This document shows, one piece after another, positions 26,147 to 33,122 of a stretch of 34,390 bases of DNA. The notes beneath the pieces are model-generated. The model was not told where the DNA came from. It was given only the letters and a program-made list of their open reading frames with translations, and searched no databases. The number at the start of each line of letters is the position of its first letter. Position 1 is the stretch's first letter. This stretch comes from Candidatus Melainabacteria bacterium (lineage in GTDB: Bacteria; Cyanobacteriota; Vampirovibrionia; Obscuribacterales; JAKAZS01). The DNA lies in assembly GCA_027371815.1 (NCBI GenBank), contig DAHXLC010000026.1:1-34390 (forward strand), given 5' to 3'. The translations under genes were made by a program, and so were the position numbers.

Positions 26147-28411
26147 ATGTCCTGGCGTTGGAAATTAGCAGTTTTAATCGTTTTATTTCTTGGCTTTTCT
26201 ACCCTAATTTTTATGGCGCATGAGACAACTACACAAGCTCCAGTTATTCCGGATAAAGTAACCGACAAAACGGGAAACCTGCTTTTCACTGGTCAAGATA
26301 TTTTAGCTGGACAAGCAGTCTTTCAAAAATTTGGTTTAATGGATGTTGGCTCCATTTTTGGTCATGGGGCTTATAACGGACCAGATTTTTCAGCTGATTA
26401 TCTCCATCGCGAGTCGATAATCGGCCTTAATAATTTAAGTAATTTTAAATATCATTTAGATTTTGCTAATTTAGACAAACTTAAACAAGTCGAAATCAAA
26501 GAAAAATTAACAACTGAATTTAAACAGAATAATTATAATCCTGTCAGTAAAACCTTACCTTTTACTAATAATCAGGTGTCAGCCTACCAACAATTATTAA
26601 ACCATTATGATACTGAATTTACGAGTGCTCAAAAATTACCCTTACCCCTTAACTATATAAGTAATGGTAAAGAGCGAATTCAATTAACCCGCTTTTTTGC
26701 CTGGGCAGCCTGGGTCTGTTCAACCAACCGACCAGGTAAAACCTATACCTATACCAATAATTGGCCAAGTGAAGAATTAGTTGGCAATAAACCACATTGG
26801 CCAATTTTTTTCTGGTCAGCCATGAGTTTAATTATGCTTGTTGGTGGTATTGGCTTAACCCAGTTTCTCATGCAATCTTCGCCTGGATTAGGCTGGATGC
26901 CGGACAGCAGTACTAGTAAAATTGATGACAATGTTAAAGATTTTAAACCCTATCCCTCGCAAAAAGCATTATATCCTTATTTTGTAGTAACAATTTTACT
27001 TTTTTTATTCCAAGTTACTTTTGGTGTGGTGACAGCTCATTATATTGTTGAAGCTTCGGGTTTTTATGGATTTGATATTCGAAGTATCTTACCCTATAGC
27101 ATAACCAGAAGTTGGCATTTACAATTATCCATTTTTTGGATAGCTACGGCCTGGTTAGCTGGCGGCATGTTCATTGCGCCATTATTATCGAAACATGAGC
27201 CTAAATATCAAAATATCCTAGTTAACATTTTATTTGTCGCTATTGTTATTGTGGCTGTTGGTAGCATTACCGGCGAATGGCTCGGGATTAAAAATTATTT
27301 GGGAAATTTATGGTTTTGGTTTGGCCATCAAGGCTGGGAATATTTAGAACTAGGTCGGATTTGGCAAATTTTATTAACCGTAGGAATGGTGATTTGGGCC
27401 GTAATTATTTTCCGCAGTATTAAACCATTGCTGGTGGGCGAAGACCATGGCAGTTTACCTTATATGTTACTATACGGTGTTTTTGCCATACCATTATTTT
27501 ATAGTTTTGGCTTAATGTATAATCCAAGCACTAATTTTGCCATAGCGGACTTTTGGCGCTGGTGGGTAGTACATTTATGGGTAGAAGGTATTTTTGAACT
27601 TTATACCACAATTGTAGTAGCTTATTTCTTTTGCAGTTTAAAAATGGTATCACAAAAATCAGCTCTAACTGTAATATATGTCGACATCATTCTTTATTTA
27701 GGCAGTGGTATTGTTGGTATTGGTCACCATTATTATTGGACGGCTCAACCAGCCATTAATATGGCTTTAGGTTCAATGATTTCAGCTTTAGAAGTAGTAC
27801 CTCTAACCTTATTAACAGTCGAAGCCTGGAAATTTATTGAATTAGCTAAAGTTAATGGCTCAATAAAGAATTTTTCCCATTATTGGGCAATGATGTTTTT
27901 AATTGCTGTTGGTGTCTGGAATTTTGTCGGTGCTGGTATCTTTGGTTTCCTGATTAACACCCCAATTGTAAGTTATTACGAACATGCAACCTATCTTACA
28001 TCCAACCATGGCCATGCAGCTCTTATGGGCGTATATGGGATGTTAGCTATTGCCGCAATTTTATTTTCTGTACGTTATTTAATTAAAGAAGAAGCTTGGA
28101 ATAATAAATTAATTGGTATTTCTTTCTGGAGTTTAAATATCGGCTTATTATTAATGCTCGTATTAAATATCTTTCCAGCTGGGCTTGATCAAATGTTTGC
28201 TAGCTATACGCAAGGCTTTTGGTATGCCCGCTCCTATGAATTCACTCATTCAACCCTATTCCAAACCTTTACCTGGCTGAGGGTTATTGGTGATGTCACC
28301 TTTATAATGGGCGGGGTATTGCCTTTAGTCTATGTAATTTTAACCGGAATATTTAACTTACGACCATCTATAACAATAAATAGGTCAGAAAAAGAATTAT
28401 GCATTAAATAA
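26147..28411 (+). CDS. norZ: Quinol-dependent nitric oxide reductase (qNOR, NorZ type)
   Basis: Membrane enzyme reducing two NO to N2O with quinol electrons, used for NO detoxification or respiration. At 754 residues it has the fused form: one N-terminal helix, a heme-less cytochrome c-like periplasmic domain (about 30-215), then 12-13 helices of the heme-copper superfamily. Expected ligands are visible: His324 (SWHLQLS), His476 and Glu480 (HLWVEG), His527-His528 (GHHYYW), His621 and His623 (NHGHAA). There is no CXXCH, so it is not the cytochrome c-dependent NorB/NorC type. AAGGAG precedes the ATG. An operator-like palindrome lies upstream, and Rrf2 regulators follow in the same direction. 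Confidence 0.95.
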   Translation: MSWRWKLAVLIVLFLGFSTLIFMAHETTTQAPVIPDKVTDKTGNLLFTGQDILAGQAVFQKFGLMDVGSIFGHGAYNGPDFSADYLHRESIIGLNNLSNFKYHLDFANLDKLKQVEIKEKLTTEFKQNNYNPVSKTLPFTNNQVSAYQQLLNHYDTEFTSAQKLPLPLNYISNGKERIQLTRFFAWAAWVCSTNRPGKTYTYTNNWPSEELVGNKPHWPIFFWSAMSLIMLVGGIGLTQFLMQSSPGLGWMPDSSTSKIDDNVKDFKPYPSQKALYPYFVVTILLFLFQVTFGVVTAHYIVEASGFYGFDIRSILPYSITRSWHLQLSIFWIATAWLAGGMFIAPLLSKHEPKYQNILVNILFVAIVIVAVGSITGEWLGIKNYLGNLWFWFGHQGWEYLELGRIWQILLTVGMVIWAVIIFRSIKPLLVGEDHGSLPYMLLYGVFAIPLFYSFGLMYNPSTNFAIADFWRWWVVHLWVEGIFELYTTIVVAYFFCSLKMVSQKSALTVIYVDIILYLGSGIVGIGHHYYWTAQPAINMALGSMISALEVVPLTLLTVEAWKFIELAKVNGSIKNFSHYWAMMFLIAVGVWNFVGAGIFGFLINTPIVSYYEHATYLTSNHGHAALMGVYGMLAIAAILFSVRYLIKEEAWNNKLIGISFWSLNIGLLLMLVLNIFPAGLDQMFASYTQGFWYARSYEFTHSTLFQTFTWLRVIGDVTFIMGGVLPLVYVILTGIFNLRPSITINRSEKELCIK

Positions 28412-28439
28412 TACTAGTAAAAAATCAAAAGGAGTAATT

Positions 28440-28886
28440 ATGATAATTTCACAAACACTTGAATATGCCCTGCGTGCCGTTGTTTTTATTGCTAATGGCC
28501 AAGAGCGATCCTATACCACCGCCCAAATAGCCAAAACCACAAAAGTTCCTCAGGCTTATTTATCTAAAGTATTGCAATCACTAGTCAGAGGTAATATAAT
28601 CCAATCACAACGTGGTTTTGGTGGTGGTTTTATCTTAGCCAAAAACGCCAATGAAATAAAAATATTAGATATAGTAGCAGCAGTTGATCCAATGGAACGG
28701 ATTCACACCTGTCCACTAGAATTAGCTACCCATGGATCAAATTTATGCAGCCTGCATAAAAGACTGGATGATGCTATAGCCACAATGCAAACCACTTTTT
28801 CAGGCACATCAATTACGCAAATCGTAAGCCAAGAAAATGCCATATTACCAATGTTTGAATGTCCAAAGCTTGAAGATGTTTCGTAA
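28440..28886 (+). CDS. Rrf2-family transcriptional regulator (NsrR-like), copy 1
   Basis: A 148-residue winged-helix regulator. The family start TLEYALRAVVFIA, the recognition helix region VPQAYLSKVLQSLV and the wing RGFGGGFILAK are intact. The putative cluster-binding loop has Cys91 (TCPLE) and Cys103 (NLCSLH), with Glu8 in the position where some NsrR proteins use a carboxylate ligand. A third cysteine (Cys141) lies near the end, and the middle cysteine of classical NsrR is missing. It may bind an iron-sulfur cluster and sense NO, with the palindrome upstream of the reductase as a likely target. AAAGGAG precedes the ATG. It lies 28 bp after the reductase gene, so one transcript is likely. 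Confidence 0.88.
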   Translation: MIISQTLEYALRAVVFIANGQERSYTTAQIAKTTKVPQAYLSKVLQSLVRGNIIQSQRGFGGGFILAKNANEIKILDIVAAVDPMERIHTCPLELATHGSNLCSLHKRLDDAIATMQTTFSGTSITQIVSQENAILPMFECPKLEDVS

Positions 28887-28961
28887 TTACCAAGGCTTAA
28901 AAGTAAATTCAGGGGTAACCTATTAAGTAAAAAATCAAATAAAGAAGGATTCAAATTCATT

Positions 28962-29408
28962 ATGATAATTTCCCAAACACTTGAATATGCCCTGCGAGCG
29001 GTGGTTTTTATTGGCAGTGGTAATAACACACCATTTACCACATTACAGATATCACAGGCAACTAAAGTGCCTCAGGCTTATTTAGCTAAAGTATTACAAT
29101 CACTAGTAAAAGAAAAGATTATTCAATCACAACGTGGTTTAGGCGGTGGATTTATTTTAGCTAAAGAGCCTGCAAAAATTAAAATTTTAGATATAGTTAC
29201 GGCTGTTGATCCTATAGAACGAATACTTACCTGCCCACTTAAACTAAAGTCACATGGAAGCAATTTATGTCGGTTACACCAACAACTTGATGATGCCATT
29301 GCTTTAATTGAATCAACCTTTAATACCAGCACCATAGCCGATTTAATAAACAAACCTACTACAGTCAAGCCTTTATGTGACTTTCCTAATCAAAAAATTA
29401 TTTCTTGA
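28962..29408 (+). CDS. Rrf2-family transcriptional regulator, tandem copy 2
   Basis: A 148-residue paralogue of the preceding gene. Length is identical and the opening TLEYALRAVVFI, helix VPQAYLAKVLQSLV, wing RGLGGGFILAK and both loop cysteines (91 and 103) with the NLCxLH pattern are the same. Divergence is greatest after residue 115. The sequence upstream of both ATGs also shares AGTAAAAAATCAAA, so the duplication included the leader. AAGGA precedes the ATG by 12-13 bases. The pair could form heterodimers or have split duties between sensing NO and iron-sulfur status, which is inference. Confidence 0.87.
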   Translation: MIISQTLEYALRAVVFIGSGNNTPFTTLQISQATKVPQAYLAKVLQSLVKEKIIQSQRGLGGGFILAKEPAKIKILDIVTAVDPIERILTCPLKLKSHGSNLCRLHQQLDDAIALIESTFNTSTIADLINKPTTVKPLCDFPNQKIIS

Positions 29409-29429
29409 AATATTAAAGAGGAATGAACC

Positions 29430-29636
29430 ATGACGATAACTACTAACACAACATTAAAAGAAATTCTTGATCTCCATCCTGAAGCTGTATCAATATTTAT
29501 AAAACATGGCTGCGATGTGAACAGCGAATGTGACGAAAGTATTCATGATACTGAATTAGAGTTATGTGAAGCCATGTGTCATTTAGATGACTTAGATGGT
29601 TTGATTAAAGAATTACAAGCCTTATTTGATAAATAA
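29430..29636 (+). CDS. Small DUF1858/ScdA_N-like cysteine protein
   Basis: A 68-residue protein. TLKEILDLHPEAVSIFIKHGC, then a short Cys-containing loop, and LCEAMCHLDDLDGLIKELQALF at the end follow the helical pattern of DUF1858 and of the N-terminal domain of ScdA/RIC iron-sulfur repair proteins (ti-eil-x-x-Pea-x-x-F-x-x-xG-xxC). Cysteines are at 28, 34, 46 and 50, not the double Cys typical of ScdA. Members are often next to nitric oxide and nitrosative stress genes, which fits the qNOR-Rrf2 operon here. It starts 21 bp after copy 2, with GAGG nine bases before the ATG. The exact role is unknown. Confidence 0.7.
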   Translation: MTITTNTTLKEILDLHPEAVSIFIKHGCDVNSECDESIHDTELELCEAMCHLDDLDGLIKELQALFDK

Positions 29637-29875
29637 TAAATAATTTAAACTAGTAAAACCGTAGTTTAAGCCAAATTAAATATTAATTAGTTTAACTTCC
29701 GAGAAATTAAGGTCAATGTGCCAGTAACATTATAAATTATCGATTTTATTTCATTAACTTATAAACTTAAAAATATAAATAATTAATTAAAATTAGACAT
29801 AGGTAGGCTTTAAGTACTAAACTATCAAGGAGTAAAGTATCAAAATAAACCTTAGGGAAAATCAGTCTACCAACA

Positions 29876-30811
29876 ATGAATAAGTCAATTATGCTCAACT
29901 TACCTGATTTAAGCCATAAAGTTATCATTGTCACCGGTGCAAATAGTGGTATTGGCTATCATACAGCACTCGAACTAGGATTAGCAAAGGCTAAAGTTAT
30001 ATTAGCCTGCCGCAACCTAGAAAAAGGACAATTAGCCTTAACTAAAATGCAAACGTCCTGCCCAAATGGCGATTTTATCCTTAAGCCTTTAGATTTAAGT
30101 GATTTAAACTCAATTCATAAATTTGTTCAAGAATTTTTAAATCAATATACGCAACTTGATATCTTAATAAATAATGCTGGAATTATGGCTATACCTAAAA
30201 GAACCATAACCAAAAATGGTTTTGAAATGCAATTTGGTACTAATCATTTAGGTCATTTTGCCTTAACTGGTCTTTTGTTAAAAATCCTCATCCAGACCGA
30301 CCGCAGTCGTATCGTTACGGTTAGCAGTTTGGCTCATAAACGCGGGAGAATAAATTTAAAGGATCTTCAAAGCGAAAAACATTACTCACCTTGGGGAGCT
30401 TATGCTCAATCTAAACTCGCTAATTTATTATTTGCCTTTGAATTAAATCGCTTATTTAATCAACATAATTTATCCCAAACTAGCTTAGCCTGTCACCCTG
30501 GCATAGCCAAAACCAATATCATCGAAACTGGTATGCAAGCAAACGGCAAAATAACCTTTCTCGGCAATATCATGAATTCACTAGTTGGCCTGGTTTCACA
30601 AACGGATTATGCTGGTGCCTTACCTACACTAGAAGCTGCTACGGTTCCTACTATAAATGGCGATACTTATTATGGGCCAGATGGTTTTAATGAATATACG
30701 GGTATGCCAAAATTAGTAAAGGCTAAACCTAAAGCCCACGACCTTAAAATGGCTAAAAATTTATGGCTGTTATCACAGGAATTAACCAAAGTAAATTATG
30801 AATTTAATTAA
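29876..30811 (+). CDS. Short-chain dehydrogenase/reductase (retinol dehydrogenase-like)
   Basis: A 311-residue classical SDR with Rossmann fold. TGANSGIG (20-27) binds NAD(P)H, with Arg in the ACRNLEKG segment favouring NADPH. NNAGIM follows, then active-site Ser150/Ser151 (TVSSLAH), Tyr176 and Lys180 (YAQSK). The SSLAHKRGRI context and the tail GPDGFNEYTGMP are like the retinol dehydrogenase/WWOX-like subgroup. The physiological substrate is unknown. The 240 bp before it hold no gene. An AAGGAG at 29827-29832 has no start codon at proper spacing, and the ATG at 29876 has only a weak AGGGA 18 bases away. Confidence 0.88.
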   Translation: MNKSIMLNLPDLSHKVIIVTGANSGIGYHTALELGLAKAKVILACRNLEKGQLALTKMQTSCPNGDFILKPLDLSDLNSIHKFVQEFLNQYTQLDILINNAGIMAIPKRTITKNGFEMQFGTNHLGHFALTGLLLKILIQTDRSRIVTVSSLAHKRGRINLKDLQSEKHYSPWGAYAQSKLANLLFAFELNRLFNQHNLSQTSLACHPGIAKTNIIETGMQANGKITFLGNIMNSLVGLVSQTDYAGALPTLEAATVPTINGDTYYGPDGFNEYTGMPKLVKAKPKAHDLKMAKNLWLLSQELTKVNYEFN

Positions 30812-30872
30812 TTTCATTAAATTAAAGCCAAACCAACCAATCATTAATAATTGCAATAAATTATTTTTATAT

Positions 30873-31214
30873 TTACTTGCTGATTTTACTCGTATAAAAC
30901 TTCAATCTAATTGTTTCTAGCGTTATTAAACCGTCTTTGACTACTGAATCAATTACCGGTAAAAAATTTTCAATATTTTTAATCGTATCATTAAATTCAA
31001 TAATAATTGGTAAATCAGTAGACAAACTTAATATTTTTGCACTATGAATTTGACTATGCGATCCATAACCTTCCATACCCCTAATAACAGTTCCTCCAGC
31101 TAATTTAAATTCGATAGCTCGTTTTAAAATCCACTCATATAATGTCATATGATCATGCCGGTCACTTTCACCAATAAAAATTTTTAATTTATAACCTTCA
31201 ATAAAATCACCCAT
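30873..31214 (-). CDS. DUF190 protein of the fluoride operon
   Basis: A 113-residue cytoplasmic protein of the DUF190 family, which is commonly found beside crcB. Seen here are KLKIFIGESDRHDHMTLYEWILKRA, then GTVIRGMEGYGSH and LPIIIEFNDTIKNIENFLPVID. The fold is PII-like (ferredoxin-type, ligand-binding loop at MEGYG). The ATG at 31214 is chosen over the TTG at 31223 because GAGG lies 11 bases upstream and the ATG sits 2 bp past the crcB stop. It is the last gene of the fluoride riboswitch operon. A regulatory or binding role in fluoride tolerance is plausible but not established. Confidence 0.85.
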   Translation of the reverse strand: MGDFIEGYKLKIFIGESDRHDHMTLYEWILKRAIEFKLAGGTVIRGMEGYGSHSQIHSAKILSLSTDLPIIIEFNDTIKNIENFLPVIDSVVKDGLITLETIRLKFYTSKISK

Positions 31215-31216
31215 AA

Positions 31217-31588
31217 TTACCAAATCCTCGATAAAATATAACCTAACCAGACAAAAACATAGCCTAAAACAATGTGCGTTATAACATTAATTAAAGCATA
31301 ATAAAATTCACTACTTTTCATTAACTGAAACGTTTCAAAGCTAAACGTCGAAAAAGTCGTATAACCACCTAAAAAGCCAATAAAGACCAAAGCGCGCAAA
31401 GTATCATTAAATAAACCTTTGTTTTCAGCTAAGCCTCCTAACAAGCCTATAATAAAACTTCCCGTCACATTAACAACTAACGTACCTAAAGGGAACGGGA
31501 TGCTAACTATATTTTGAATATTTTTAGCAATAAAAAATCGTGTCATCGATCCAACACCACCACCAATAAATATCATTAACCAATTCAT
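31217..31588 (-). CDS. crcB: Fluoride channel CrcB/Fluc
   Basis: A 123-residue four-helix membrane protein, working as a dual-topology homodimer that exports fluoride. Signature residues are GGGVGSMTRF (9-18), GTLVVNVTGSFIIGLLGG (35-52, Asn40 pore motif) and GFLGGYTTFSTFSFE (71-85, with the central break and Phe box). The length is standard. It starts immediately after the upstream membrane-protein gene (stop at 31590) and ends 2 bp before the DUF190 start, so all three genes form one tight operon under the fluoride riboswitch. Confidence 0.95.
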   Translation of the reverse strand: MNWLMIFIGGGVGSMTRFFIAKNIQNIVSIPFPLGTLVVNVTGSFIIGLLGGLAENKGLFNDTLRALVFIGFLGGYTTFSTFSFETFQLMKSSEFYYALINVITHIVLGYVFVWLGYILSRIW

Positions 31589-31589
31589 A

Positions 31590-32936
31590 TTAATTCGACC
31601 TTATATTTGCTTTAACACTAGTTTCAATTTTGTCTAAATCATTTAAATAATTAGTATAAGTCATTCCCGGCAAATTATTAATTTTTTTGTTTTTAAAATA
31701 ATCTATCTGACTTATAGATAAAAAGCGTAAATTGTCAACCATAGCTATCCCCGTCCCACAAATAAAAGGGATACTACCATCAGCAACTAATGTTTGCGCT
31801 TCTTGGGGGTGACGATAAAATTTAAAGCCAGCTAACATACCACAAACCCCTAAAGCTATTTTAGTACTACCAACAATTGTAGCAATAGGAATTTGAATAT
31901 GTGCCAATCTTTTATTTTTTTCATTTTGCTTAATTATTTTATTTAAATCTCCTTGTAAAAGAAATTGTTGCTGTTTGTAAAAAGTCAACCTGGACTTTAA
32001 TGATTGGTTGATGGCTTGATCTTGGGGGTGTTTGGCAACCATAACGATTAAACTATTTAAATTATTATTAAATTGATTTAGTTTATTTTGAAAATCAATT
32101 ACTTCAAGTTCTTTTAATTGATTTTTAACAATAGTTTTAACGATAACTCGATTAACTCTACTAACTATGGGACCCAAAATAATTAAAACACCAGATAAAG
32201 TAGTTAATAAAAAAGCCGGCCCATTTATTTTTGGATTTCGATCATGAACTGAAATTATCCCAAGCAGATTACCTAAGGCACCAGTCGTATTTTTTAAACT
32301 ATCCATCACAAACATTGAATTCTGAAATATATTAAAAGCTTTGGTTTGAAGATGAAACTGATTATACTGACTAATTAAAGCCTGTTGCAAAGTTTTTTGA
32401 ACGTTAACTTCCTGTACCTGTATTGGATTGCTATTTTTCAAATTCAATTCTTGGCCTAATAAGTTTAATTCATTATTTAAATTATTAACATGTTTAATGG
32501 CAATTTTAGGAATAATGTTTTTAGTTTTTAAATTATAAAATTTTTTAGTTTTTAAAAACAATTCATAAACTGGTTCAATACCACCAACAAACTGTCCAAT
32601 CATTTGCGGCATTAAAGAATATTCTAAAGTTACCGGATGTATTTTAGCTGGATTATTTAAATGCTGTTCCCGAGCAACCAAACCCACAATTAAACCAGCA
32701 TTTACTCCAGCAGCACTAGCCTCTTGACCGGCAAAATAGCGATAAGGTAACCAATTACTTTGCCGGTTATTTTCATAATTAAATAATAGATTAAAACGAG
32801 ATAACTCAATTTCTTTAAGTACTATTTCATTAAATGACTTTTCTTGCTCGAAATTTAAATTGTCTTGACTAGCCCAAGACCAAGAATTTAAATTTAATAA
32901 AACAAGTAATATTAATACTTGGGTAATTTTATTCAT
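31590..32936 (-). CDS. Unrecognised membrane protein, first gene of the fluoride riboswitch operon
   Basis: A 448-residue protein, not recognised. The signal peptide (residues 1-23) ends SWSWA|SQ. A helical, mostly polar body has many Asn/Gln/Leu residues. Hydrophobic segments lie at about 240-266 (LTTLSGVLIILGPIV), 349-372 (IPIATIVGSTKIALGVCGML) and a short one near 388-402 (IPFICGTGIAMV). Between the first two lies a long Lys/Asn/Gln-rich, probably coiled-coil stretch (about 270-345). The start is the ATG at 32936, not the TTG at 32954, because GAGTAAGGGC provides a ribosome binding site that is itself complementary to the riboswitch. It is tightly linked to crcB and DUF190, so it is likely fluoride-induced. 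Function is unknown. Confidence 0.75.
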   Translation of the reverse strand: MNKITQVLILLVLLNLNSWSWASQDNLNFEQEKSFNEIVLKEIELSRFNLLFNYENNRQSNWLPYRYFAGQEASAAGVNAGLIVGLVAREQHLNNPAKIHPVTLEYSLMPQMIGQFVGGIEPVYELFLKTKKFYNLKTKNIIPKIAIKHVNNLNNELNLLGQELNLKNSNPIQVQEVNVQKTLQQALISQYNQFHLQTKAFNIFQNSMFVMDSLKNTTGALGNLLGIISVHDRNPKINGPAFLLTTLSGVLIILGPIVSRVNRVIVKTIVKNQLKELEVIDFQNKLNQFNNNLNSLIVMVAKHPQDQAINQSLKSRLTFYKQQQFLLQGDLNKIIKQNEKNKRLAHIQIPIATIVGSTKIALGVCGMLAGFKFYRHPQEAQTLVADGSIPFICGTGIAMVDNLRFLSISQIDYFKNKKINNLPGMTYTNYLNDLDKIETSVKANIRSN

Positions 32937-32997
32937 GAACACGCCCTTACTCAATATGCATACGATAAATTAAACACATACAACCAGTTAAATTTTC

Positions 32998-33046
32998 TAG
33001 GAGTTATCAGCCGAGTAAGGCGGTTAAAAGTGAACCCCATCACTTA
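32998..33046 (-). ncRNA. Fluoride riboswitch (crcB motif)
   Basis: On the minus strand the order is AAGTGATGGGG, TTCACTT, then AACCGCC, a TTACTC loop, then GGCTGATAACTCC. This matches the fluoride aptamer: P1 AAGUG/CACUU, P2 GGGGUU/AACUCC, P3 GCC/GGC, and the conserved GAUG, ACCGCC and GGCUGAU. The predicted RNA start of the upstream promoter lies at the aptamer's 5' end. In its P3 strand CCUUACUC is perfectly complementary to GAGUAAGG at the ribosome binding site of the next gene. That suggests translational control. Confidence 0.94.
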
Positions 33047-33051
33047 ATAAA

Positions 33052-33080
33052 ATAATACCAAATCTATGTTATTTTGACAA
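33052..33080 (-). promoter_or_regulatory. Promoter of the fluoride operon
   Basis: TTGTCA (33075-33080) and TATTAT (33052-33057) are separated by 17 bp on the minus strand. Initiation about 7 bases downstream would start the RNA at or just before the aptamer. This is a near-consensus housekeeping promoter, consistent with control by the riboswitch rather than by a protein. Confidence 0.75.
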
Positions 33081-33122
33081 GAAGCTAAAAGTTCAAGTAA
33101 TTGACAACTAAAACTAACTGTT

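Noticed and set aside
29827-29832. AAGGAG suggesting a start for a gene before the dehydrogenase
   Set aside because: No ATG, GTG or TTG lies at useful spacing, and the frames close within a few codons.
30846-30865. AATAATT/AATTATT hairpin followed by Ts between the convergent SDR and DUF190 genes
   Set aside because: The stem is only seven A-T pairs in very AT-rich DNA, too weak to call a terminator.
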